Source: Phycicoccus sonneratiae (GTDB taxonomy: Bacteria; Actinomycetota; Actinomycetes; Actinomycetales; Dermatophilaceae). Taken from it: 64,000 bases of DNA. This document shows positions 55,006 through 62,344 of the stretch, in pieces; position 1 is the first letter of the stretch, and every line of letters starts with the position of its first letter. A program made the position numbers and the translations under genes. A model generated the notes under the pieces. The model was given only the letters and a program-made list of their open reading frames with translations, was not told the DNA's origin and did not search any database. The DNA lies in NCBI RefSeq assembly GCF_016887965.1, contig NZ_JAFDVD010000009.1:158544-222543 (forward strand), given 5' to 3'.

Positions 55006-58000
55006 AGGCGTCGCCCCTCGGGCTGAGCCGGGCAGGAGTCCTTGACCTGACAGGTGCCGCACACCTCGCGGGCCGGGAGTGCCGTGAAGGTGGCGGCGGC
55101 CATGCCCTCTGCGGTGGCCTCCAGGAGGTCGCGCGCCCAGGTCGGGTCGACGGGGTCGTCGGCGAGGGGCACCTGCACCTGGAGCGTCGTCGCCTTGTTC
55201 GCGGCCCGGCCGAGCTGGAGGAGGGCCGCGCCGCCGGAGCCCGACCCGTGCTCGGCGAAGGCGCCCGCCTCGACCGCGAGCTGGTACGCGCCGAGCTGCC
55301 CGTGGCGGGCGAGGTCGTCTTTGGTCGGCTTGCGCGACCCGGTCTTGAGGTCGACGACGCGCACGCTGCCCCCCGGACCGACCTCGACGCGGTCGACCGT
55401 GCCGCCGACGACGGCGCGGCCGAGCGCCACCCGCATCGCCTGCTCGGACGCGGCCCGTCGCCACCCGCTTGCGTCGGCCTCGCGGTGGTACGTGGCGAGC
55501 CGGTCGGTCATCGCCGTGGCCCGGGCGAGGTCTCGCCGGGAGAGCCATCCGGGAGGCAACCCGAGCCTGCCCCACCGCTTCTCGAGCTCGGCGGCGTAGG
55601 CGGCGGTGTCGGTGTCGCCGAGGTCGTGGGCGACCTCGTGGACGAGCGTGCCGATGTCCTGGGCACCCATCGACGGGCCGTCGCCGCCGCTGGCCCGCAG
55701 CACCCACTGGAGACCGCACTGACCGAAGCGGTCGACCATCGAGGGCGAGACGCGGACGGGGACGCCCTCGGCGCGGCGCGGGCGGTCGTCGGTCGTCGCG
55801 CGCAGGGACCACCACTGCGCCGGGTCGGCGCCGGGCACCCCCTCGCGGGCGAGCCGGGCGAGGGTCGTGACGGCCGCGCCACGCAGGGCGGGGTCCGCGT
55901 GGAAGAGGGTGCGCCGCAGCTCGCCGACGAGCCCGGGGAGGGTCATCGGGCGCGGCACGTCGGTGAACGGCCGGGCGTCCGGACGGGGGTCGACGACGTC
56001 GAGGTACGGCGAGGGCTGCTCGTCCTCGCTGCGCACCGCGGTGACGACCAGCCGCCGCCGCGCGCGGCTGACCGCCACGTGGAAGAGCCGGGTCTCGTCG
56101 TGCCGGACGAGGGCCCGGGCGGCCCGCGGCGAGGTGTCGCGGCCGAGCACGGCGTCGACGAGGTCGGCGGAGCCGAGGAGCGAGCCGCGGAGCCGGAGGT
56201 CGGGCCAGATCCCCTCCTGCACACCGGAGACGACGACGAGGTCCCACTCGAGGCCGGCCGCTGCGGCCGGCGTGAGGAGCGCGACGGACTCGCCCTGCAC
56301 GGTTCGGGCACCGAGGGTGTCGCCGGCGACGTCCTGCCCGAGCAGGTGGTCGAGGAAGGACGCGGGGGTGGAGCCGGGGAGCCGGTCGACGTAGCGGCCG
56401 GCCGCCTCGAAGAGCCCGAGGACGGCGTCGAGGTCACGGTCGGCACGTGCACCGGCCGGACCACCCGCGAGGGCGAGCTCCCGCCACGGGGTCGCGAGGC
56501 CGGACGCGCTCCACATCGCCCAGAGGACCTCCTCGACGCCGTCGCCGTCGCGCAGTCCCTCGACGGCGGCGGTGAGGACCCGGTGGACCCGGCGGGCGGG
56601 CGCGGCCTCCGGGCCGACGTGGTCGAGGGCCGCGGGCGTGAGCACCACCTCGGCGAGGAGCACGTCGCTGGGGCGCCCGCCACCGGCCTCGAGCTCGAGG
56701 CGGCGCAGCGACCTGCGCAGGCGTCGAAGGCTCACGGCGTCGGCCCCGCCCAGCGGGGAGGTGAGCACGTCGACGACGACCTCGGGGTCGAGGGCCTCGG
56801 CGCCGCCCAGCACCTCGAGCGCGCTGCCGAGGAGGGCGAGGAGCGGCCGGACGGCCACCTCGTCGCGCACGGGGAGGTCGGCGACCGCGGTGTCGAGCGG
56901 GACGCCGGCCGAGCGCAGCGCTCGCCGGAGGGTGGCCGTGCGCGAGCCGCCGCGCACGATGACCGCCATCCGCGACCACGGCGTCCCGTCGAGCAGGTGG
57001 GCCTCGCGGAGCAGGCCCGCGACGAACGCTCCCTCCTGCGCCCCGGTGCGGAGCAGGTGCGCCTCGGCGCGGGCACCCGGCTCTGCGTGGACCGGCCCTG
57101 GGCGACGGTGGCCGGCGCCGCCGACGACGCCGATGTGCGTGACGACCCGATGCACCGCCTCGGCCACCGGTGCGGCACACCGGTGTCCGGTGCCGAGGAG
57201 GTGCGTGGGCGCGTCGGGCCAGGCCGTGAGGAAGAGCCGGGGGTCGGCACCGCGGAAGGTCTGGGTGGCGGCGTCCGGGTCGCCGGCGAGCACGAGCGGG
57301 GCGCCCGTGCCGGCGGTGACGACGGCCAGCAGGCGCAGGGCGGCGGGGGTCAGCTCCTGGGCGTCGTCGACGACGACGAGCCGCAGGCGGCGGCGCAGCC
57401 GGTCGAGGGCCGCGTCGTCGGTCTCGAGCAGGTCGGCGGCCGCGGTGAGAATGGCGGCCGGGTCGAAGGCACCGGGTGCGCCGAGGGCGGTGACGTCCTC
57501 GTACTCGCGCAGCACGGCCGCGCCGGCCGACCACTCGGGACGGTCGTGGGCGGCGGCGAGGGCCTCGAGGTCGGCGGGGGTCAGGCCGAGCTCGAGGGCA
57601 CGCATCAGCAGGTCGCGCAGCTCGGCACGGAAGCCGCGGGTGCCCAGGGCCGGCTCGACCGACGTGGGCCAGGGCGGTGCCGGGGTGTCACCGGAGGCGT
57701 GGCCGGCGAGCAGCTCGCGGAGGATGACGTCCTGCTCCGGGCCGCTGAGCAGGCGGGGGGTGTCGCCACCCTCGAGGGCCGCGGCCTCGCGGAGCAGCCC
57801 GAACCCGAACGACTGGTGGGTGCGCGCGAGCGGCGTCGTGGTCGTGCCGCCGACCCGCACGGTGACGAGGTCGCGCAGCCGGGCGGCCGCGAGCCGGGTG
57901 GGGGCGAGCAGCAGGCAGCCGTCGGCCGGCGCGCCGTCCTGCACCACCGCCCGGACGACCCGTTCGACGGCGACGGTGCTCGTGCCGGTGCCGGGGCCCC

Positions 58001-58106
58001 CGACGACGCGCACGACCGGGGCGTCGGCGTCGACGGCCGCCCGCTGGTCGGCGTCGAGGGGCGGTGCCGTCGCCGGACCGGGGGTGGGACGACGGAGGAC
58101 GAGCAC
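55002..58106 (-). CDS. adnA: AdnA subunit of the AdnAB helicase-nuclease
   Basis: The 1034-residue protein has the same two-domain plan but a degraded motor: the Walker A region reads GGPGTGTSTVA with no Lys, and motif II is VVVDDAQEL. The nuclease domain keeps VGGTVDRVE and VVDLKTGS and four iron-sulfur cysteines (FGQCGLQW; CGTCQVKDSC). In known AdnAB the AdnA motor is dispensable while its nuclease cuts one strand, which fits. GTG 58106 is the start; the 47-nt repeats lie directly upstream. Confidence 0.92.
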   Translation of the reverse strand: MLVLRRPTPGPATAPPLDADQRAAVDADAPVVRVVGGPGTGTSTVAVERVVRAVVQDGAPADGCLLLAPTRLAAARLRDLVTVRVGGTTTTPLARTHQSFGFGLLREAAALEGGDTPRLLSGPEQDVILRELLAGHASGDTPAPPWPTSVEPALGTRGFRAELRDLLMRALELGLTPADLEALAAAHDRPEWSAGAAVLREYEDVTALGAPGAFDPAAILTAAADLLETDDAALDRLRRRLRLVVVDDAQELTPAALRLLAVVTAGTGAPLVLAGDPDAATQTFRGADPRLFLTAWPDAPTHLLGTGHRCAAPVAEAVHRVVTHIGVVGGAGHRRPGPVHAEPGARAEAHLLRTGAQEGAFVAGLLREAHLLDGTPWSRMAVIVRGGSRTATLRRALRSAGVPLDTAVADLPVRDEVAVRPLLALLGSALEVLGGAEALDPEVVVDVLTSPLGGADAVSLRRLRRSLRRLELEAGGGRPSDVLLAEVVLTPAALDHVGPEAAPARRVHRVLTAAVEGLRDGDGVEEVLWAMWSASGLATPWRELALAGGPAGARADRDLDAVLGLFEAAGRYVDRLPGSTPASFLDHLLGQDVAGDTLGARTVQGESVALLTPAAAAGLEWDLVVVSGVQEGIWPDLRLRGSLLGSADLVDAVLGRDTSPRAARALVRHDETRLFHVAVSRARRRLVVTAVRSEDEQPSPYLDVVDPRPDARPFTDVPRPMTLPGLVGELRRTLFHADPALRGAAVTTLARLAREGVPGADPAQWWSLRATTDDRPRRAEGVPVRVSPSMVDRFGQCGLQWVLRASGGDGPSMGAQDIGTLVHEVAHDLGDTDTAAYAAELEKRWGRLGLPPGWLSRRDLARATAMTDRLATYHREADASGWRRAASEQAMRVALGRAVVGGTVDRVEVGPGGSVRVVDLKTGSRKPTKDDLARHGQLGAYQLAVEAGAFAEHGSGSGGAALLQLGRAANKATTLQVQVPLADDPVDPTWARDLLEATAEGMAAATFTALPAREVCGTCQVKDSCPAQPEGRRL

Positions 58107-58172
58107 GACGCGATTCCACCACGCCGGGCCGACACCGGGCGTGACGACCCGGACGGCGGGCCAGGTGCGCTG

Positions 58173-58283
58173 GGTCGAGGTGATGTTCGACCGCCGACGG
58201 GTCCCGTTTCACCTCGACCCAGCCGGCGTCCCCGCGGGTCGAGGTGATGTTCGACCGCCGACGGGTCCAGTTTCACCTCGACC
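58173..58283. repeat. Tandem pair of 47-nt palindromic elements, locus 2
   Basis: Units 58173-58219 and 58237-58283 are separated by 17 nt, as at 42969-43079. Outer arms GGTCGAGGTGA/TCACCTCGACC and inner GACC-N7-GGTC are at identical offsets, but the loop and linker bases differ from locus 1. The two units here differ at one position. They lie between the adnA start and the 3' end of the DUF1810 gene, within 70 bp of the adnA start codon. Confidence 0.85.
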
Positions 58284-58303
58284 CGGCGGTGGCGTAGCCC
58301 GAC

Positions 58304-58735
58304 TCAGGGTCGCAGCAGGGCGATCGTCGCCGGGTCCTCCTCGCCGCCGAAGTACCGCGCGAGGACAGCCCGGAACACCCCGCCGGCGCCCTCCCCGGAG
58401 GCCCGCGCGAACAGCGTCATCGACGACCGCAGCTTCAGGGCGTCGATGCCCCCGAGCACCGCCACCGGGTCCGAACCCGGCAGCCCCAGCAGCGCCTCGC
58501 AGCACTCGACGAGCCGGGCCCGCAGCACCGCATCGGCGAGGTACGCCCGCGCCTCCGCGAGCCCGTCGACCCCGAAGAACACCGCCGTCGGGCTCTGCCC
58601 GAGCCCCGCGACCTGCGGGAAGACGAACCACATCCAGTGCGACCGCTTCCGCCCCGCCCGCAGCTCGGCCAGCGCCGTCGCGTACGTGCCGCCCGAGTCC
58701 TGGGCGGTACGGAAGCGCGAGACATCCTGTGCCAC
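58304..58735 (-). CDS. DUF1810 family protein
   Basis: The 143-residue protein begins with the family hallmark: RFRTAQD, then ALAELRAGRKRSHWMWFVFPQVAGLG. It continues LSSPTAVFFGV-like and ends with KLRSSMTLFARASG. DUF1810 proteins are small helical proteins of unknown function. The likely start is GTG 58735. It lies eight bases after the moeB/moeZ stop on the same strand. Confidence 0.9.
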   Translation of the reverse strand: MAQDVSRFRTAQDSGGTYATALAELRAGRKRSHWMWFVFPQVAGLGQSPTAVFFGVDGLAEARAYLADAVLRARLVECCEALLGLPGSDPVAVLGGIDALKLRSSMTLFARASGEGAGGVFRAVLARYFGGEEDPATIALLRP

Positions 58736-58743
58736 AACAGGTC

Positions 58744-59928
58744 CTAGTACGTCGGCACCGACGGGTCGACGTCACGCGACCACGCGAGCACCCCGCCCAG
58801 CACGTCGACCGCGTCGACGCCCCGGGCGCGCAGCAGGTCGACCGCCTCCGCCGAGCGCCCACCCGACTTGCAGTGCACGTACACCCGGCCCCCGGACCCC
58901 GGCACGTCCTCGCCGCGCCGGACCCGCCCCACCGGCAGCAGCACCGACCCGGGGATGGCGGCCACGTCGCGCTCGCCCGGCTCGCGGACGTCGAGCAGCG
59001 TGAACGCGGCGCCGCCGGACTCCCGATCGCGCAGCAGTGCCGCCAGCTCGGACACCTCGACACCCGGCCGGCCGCCTTCCGCGACAGCAGGTTCCGTGCC
59101 CTCGGACGCCCGCTTGGTCGCCCAGCCGAGGGGCCGAGCGACCTCGGCGCCGGCGCCGCACACGCGGCACGCCGGGTCGCGGCGCACCGGCACGGCGTCC
59201 CACGTCTGGCGCAGCGCGTCGTGGACGAGCAACCGCCCGACGAGGACCTCGCCCACCCCGGTGACGAGCTTGACCGCCTCGGTCGCCATGACCGACCCGA
59301 CCGACGCGCACACCGCCCCGAGCACCCCGCCGACCGCGCACGACGGCACGGCGTCCGGCGGCGGCTGCTGCGGGAAGACGCAGGCGTAGCAGGGACCCTC
59401 GCCGGCCCACCAGACCGACACCTGCCCGTCGAACCGGTACACCGACCCCCAGACGTGGGGGACGCCGAGCCGCGCGCAGGCGTCGCCGACGAGGTAGCGG
59501 GTCGGGAAGTTGTCGGCTCCGTCGAGGACGAGGTCGTAGTCGGCGAGGACGGCCAGCGCCGACCCCTCGTCGAGCCGCTCGCGGTGGCGCACCACCTCGG
59601 TGTCCGGCGAGACGGCGAGCACCGCCTCCGCCGCGGAGTCGACCTTGGCGCGGCCGACGTCGGCGACCCCGTGCACGACCTGGCGCTGGAGGTTGGTCAC
59701 CTCGACGACGTCGTCGTCGACGACCCCGATGGTGCCCACCCCGGCGGCGGCGAGGTAGAGCAACGCCGGCGACCCCAGCCCCCCGGCGCCGACGACGAGC
59801 ACGCGCGCGGCCCGCAGCCGGCGCTGGCCGTCGAGGCCGAGGGCGGGCAGCAGCAGGTGGCGGGCGAAGCGGCTCCGCTCGGCGGCGGTGAGCTCCGGAC
59901 CCGGCGGCACCAGCGGGGGACGCGCCAT
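58744..59928 (-). CDS. moeZ: MoeB/MoeZ: adenylyltransferase and sulfurtransferase with rhodanese domain
   Basis: It activates the C-terminal glycine of ubiquitin-like sulfur carriers (MoaD, ThiS type) as acyl adenylate and adds sulfur. The 394-residue protein has the nucleotide loop GAGGLGSPALLYLAAAG near residue 48, R/N/D catalytic set with DGADNFPTRYL, a Cys in VPSCAVGG, zinc CxxC pairs (CYACVF; CRVCGAG) and a C-terminal rhodanese domain with active-site Cys in VHCKSGGRS. In this window moaE is the obvious pathway partner. Confidence 0.93.
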   Translation of the reverse strand: MARPPLVPPGPELTAAERSRFARHLLLPALGLDGQRRLRAARVLVVGAGGLGSPALLYLAAAGVGTIGVVDDDVVEVTNLQRQVVHGVADVGRAKVDSAAEAVLAVSPDTEVVRHRERLDEGSALAVLADYDLVLDGADNFPTRYLVGDACARLGVPHVWGSVYRFDGQVSVWWAGEGPCYACVFPQQPPPDAVPSCAVGGVLGAVCASVGSVMATEAVKLVTGVGEVLVGRLLVHDALRQTWDAVPVRRDPACRVCGAGAEVARPLGWATKRASEGTEPAVAEGGRPGVEVSELAALLRDRESGGAAFTLLDVREPGERDVAAIPGSVLLPVGRVRRGEDVPGSGGRVYVHCKSGGRSAEAVDLLRARGVDAVDVLGGVLAWSRDVDPSVPTY

Positions 59929-60019
59929 GCCGGCGAACCTAACACCGACGTGGTCCGCTCCCCCGGTCCCGGGCTACCCGTCCGTAGGATGACGAGCCAC
60001 GCCACCCGCCGGAGGACCC

Positions 60020-60643
60020 ATGACCAGCAGCACCACGACCGCCCGCAGCCCGCGGATGCCGCGCAGCGAGCGCCGCGCCCAGCTGCTCGAGGCCGCGCAG
60101 GCCGTCTTCGTCCAGTCGGGGTACCACGCCGCCGCGATGGACGAGATCGCCGAGCGCGCGGGTGTCTCGAAGCCGGTGCTCTACCAGCACTTCCCGGGCA
60201 AGCTCGACCTCTACCTCGCCCTCCTCGACACGCACTGCGAGACCCTCGAGCAGCTCGTCCGGCGCGCCCTCGAGCACACCGACGGCGACAACGAGCAGCG
60301 TGTCCGGGCCACGGTGGCCGCCTACTTCGACTTCGTGAGCCGCGAGGACGCCGCCTTCCGGATGGTCTTCGAGTCCGACCTCACGAGCGTCCCGCAGGTC
60401 CGGGCCCGCCTCGACGCCGTCGAGCTCAGCTGCGCCGAGGCGATCAGCGAGGTCATCGCCGAGGACACCGGGGTCGACGACGAGCGCGCGCTCCTCCTCG
60501 GCTCGGCGCTGGCCGGGATGGCCCAGGTCGCGGCCCGGCACTGGCTGGCCCAGGACGGCGACATCCCCGAGGGCGAGGCGGCGCGCATCATCAGCCTCCT
60601 CGCCTGGCGCGGCCTCGGCTCGTTCCCGAAGGTCGGCGGCTGA
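60020..60643 (+). CDS. TetR/AcrR family transcriptional regulator
   Basis: The 207-residue protein has a typical N-terminal HTH: RRAQLLEAAQAVFVQSGYHAAAMDEIAERAGVSKPVLYQHFPGKLDLYLALL at about 17-67, then a helical ligand domain. GGAGGACC precedes the ATG. It corresponds in position to Rv3208 of mycobacteria as I recall. The target is unknown; the 91-bp gap to the divergent moeB/moeZ gene is a candidate. No nearby transporter suggests an efflux role. Confidence 0.93.
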   Translation: MTSSTTTARSPRMPRSERRAQLLEAAQAVFVQSGYHAAAMDEIAERAGVSKPVLYQHFPGKLDLYLALLDTHCETLEQLVRRALEHTDGDNEQRVRATVAAYFDFVSREDAAFRMVFESDLTSVPQVRARLDAVELSCAEAISEVIAEDTGVDDERALLLGSALAGMAQVAARHWLAQDGDIPEGEAARIISLLAWRGLGSFPKVGG

Positions 60644-60670
60644 GCCCTCGGCGAACACGCCCCCGGTCCC

Positions 60671-60696
60671 GGAACAGCCGCCGGGCGGCGCCCGTT
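60671..60696 (+). promoter_or_regulatory. Candidate SigR-like box before the DUF3107 gene
   Basis: GGAAC (60671-60675) and GTT (60694-60696) are exactly 18 bases apart and lie 64 bases before the GTG start. GGAAC is an accepted variant of the -35. An overlapping TAGCCT could instead be a SigA -10. Weaker evidence than at sigR and mrx1. Confidence 0.35.
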
Positions 60697-60760
60697 AGCC
60701 TGAGCGCGAGATCCCACCCCGCGGGCCCGGCCCGCGACGAACCCGAAAGGTGTGTGCCCC

Positions 60761-60991
60761 GTGGAGGTCACCATCGGCGTCCAGAACGTCGCCCGCGAGC
60801 TCACCGTCGAGACCGACGCCGACGCCACCGAGGTGGGCAAGGCCGTCGACGCGGCGCTCGCCTCCCCCGACGCGGTGCTCCGGCTCACCGACACCAAGGG
60901 CCGCACCGTCCTCGTCCCGGGCCGCGCGGTCGGCTGGGTCCAGGTCGGCGAGTCCGAGAAGGGCCGGGTCGGCTTCGGCGCCATCTCCTGA
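60761..60991 (+). CDS. DUF3107 family protein (Rv3208A/TB9.4 type)
   Basis: A 76-residue protein: VEVTIGVQNVARELTVETDADA at the start, DTKGRTVLVPGRAVGWVQVG, and VGFGAIS at the end. This matches the small actinobacterial DUF3107 proteins of unknown function. GTG 60761 makes the N terminus match the family; a GTG three codons upstream also has a weak site. It follows the TetR gene by 117 bp. Confidence 0.88.
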   Translation: MEVTIGVQNVARELTVETDADATEVGKAVDAALASPDAVLRLTDTKGRTVLVPGRAVGWVQVGESEKGRVGFGAIS

Positions 60992-61051
60992 ACGTTTGGT
61001 CACCATCGCTGACCTGCACCGATAGCCCTCGGGACAGGCCGCGTCGAATGT

Positions 61052-61080
61052 TTGACGAACCTTCGTCGAAGGTCTAGCGT
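61052..61080 (+). promoter_or_regulatory. SigA-type promoter with palindrome in the spacer
   Basis: TTGACG (61052-61057) and TAGCGT (61075-61080) are 17 bases apart, a strong vegetative promoter for this GC range. The spacer holds the perfect palindrome ACCTTCG-T-CGAAGGT (61059-61073). A protein bound there would block polymerase. Transcription would begin about 80 bases before the membrane-protein start at 61165. Confidence 0.65.
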
Positions 61081-61164
61081 CGAGGACGCCCCGGGTCCCC
61101 CGGAGCCCGCGCCTCCGGTGCGGCCGGAGCAGTCCAGGGGCGTCCCGCCCCGAAAGGAGCCACC

Positions 61165-61425
61165 GTGGTCCTCGGCATCATCGGCACCATCATCTTCGGC
61201 GCCATCGTCGGCATCCTCGCCCGTCTCGTCCTGCCCGGCCGGCAGGCCATCAGCATGCTGATGACCGTCGTCCTCGGCATCGTCGGCGCGCTCATCGGCT
61301 ACTGGATCTGGGGCGCCCCCAAGGACGACGGCAGCATCGACTGGCTGCGGTGGATCACCTCGATCGCCGTCGCCGCCCTGCTCGTCGTCGGCTACGAGCG
61401 GTTCGTCGCCTCGAAGAAGGCCTGA
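61165..61425 (+). CDS. GlsB/YeaQ/YmgE family small membrane protein
   Basis: The 86-residue protein has three helices: LGIIGTIIFGAIVGILARLVLPG, SMLMTVVLGIVGALIGYWIWG and ITSIAVAALLVVGY. The Gly-rich helix with ARLVLPG matches the general-stress (transglycosylase-associated) family. A good AAAGGAG site precedes GTG 61165. It is a single-gene transcript with its own promoter and terminator. Confidence 0.92.
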   Translation: MVLGIIGTIIFGAIVGILARLVLPGRQAISMLMTVVLGIVGALIGYWIWGAPKDDGSIDWLRWITSIAVAALLVVGYERFVASKKA

Positions 61426-61444
61426 CCCCTCCCGTCGAGCACGC

Positions 61445-61476
61445 ACGAGGCCCCCACCACGCGGTGGGGGCCTCGT
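61445..61476 (+). terminator. Terminator between the small membrane protein and ferritin-like genes
   Basis: A perfect 14-bp stem (ACGAGGCCCCCACC and partner) with the loop ACGC lies 20 bases after the stop. It can serve both convergent transcripts. Confidence 0.85.
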
Positions 61477-61489
61477 CGTGTGCGTCGGC

Positions 61490-62158
61490 CTAGGAGTCCA
61501 GACCCATCCGGGTCATCCGCCGCTGGTGGTTGTCGGTGAGCCGGGTGAACATCCGGCCGACCTCGCCGAGGTCGACGCCACCGCCGACGAGCAGGGCGGC
61601 CATCGCCTCCCGCTCGACGGCCACCGCCTGGGCCTGCGAGAGCGCCTCGCCGAGCAGCCGCCGCCCCCACAGCGCCAGCCGGCCCGCGGTGCTGCGGTCG
61701 GTGCGGATGGAGTCGCGGACGATCTGGACGACGAAGTCGGCGTGGCCGGCGTCCTCGAGCGCGCCCTGCATGACCCCCTGGGTCTCCTCGTCGACGAAGG
61801 CCGACATCTCGCGGTAGAAGTCCTTGGCGATCCCGTCGCCGACGTAGGCCTTGACGAGACCCTCGAGCCATCCCCGCGGACGGGTGCGCTCGTGGAAGGC
61901 GGCGATCGGGGCGACGAACGGCGCCATCGCCGCCTCGGGGTCGATGCCCCGGCCCACCATGTGCTCGCTCAGCTGCTGGTAGTGCAGGTAGTCCGTGGTC
62001 GCCAGCTGGCCCATCTGGGACTTGAGGGACAGGGTCGGCGCGACGTCGCAGTCGGCCGCCATCCGGATGAAGGCGGTCAGCTCGCCGTACGCGAGGACCC
62101 CGAGGAGGTCGACGACGGCGGCGTCGTAGCCGGGGGCCTCCGACGGGTCCTGGTCCAT
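61490..62158 (-). CDS. Ferritin-like fold protein
   Basis: A 222-residue helical protein matching Rv3210c-type ferritin-like proteins: VLAYGELTAFIRMAADCDVAPTL early, then DYLHYQQLSEHMVGRG and KDFYREMSAFVDEETQGVM. Glu and His residues (GELTAF, LHYQQLSEH, REMSAF, DEET) fall at four-helix-bundle metal positions. Oxidase or tRNA-modifying (MiaE-like) roles are known for the fold, but the function is not established here. Start ATG 62158. Confidence 0.82.
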   Translation of the reverse strand: MDQDPSEAPGYDAAVVDLLGVLAYGELTAFIRMAADCDVAPTLSLKSQMGQLATTDYLHYQQLSEHMVGRGIDPEAAMAPFVAPIAAFHERTRPRGWLEGLVKAYVGDGIAKDFYREMSAFVDEETQGVMQGALEDAGHADFVVQIVRDSIRTDRSTAGRLALWGRRLLGEALSQAQAVAVEREAMAALLVGGGVDLGEVGRMFTRLTDNHQRRMTRMGLDS

Positions 62159-62344
62159 GTCACCGGAGCCTAACGGTAGGATGTGGGGGTCAACGGTGCC
62201 CGGTCGGCACGCAGAACAGTGACCATGACGGGCGAGCGCCACGAGTCCCCCGGGACGCCGCGACCGCCCTCGAAGACCTCCGATCGGCCCGCAGCTCCTG
62301 CGCTCGCGCGCACCCCGCGCGCCTGCCGATCCGGAAGAGAGTCC

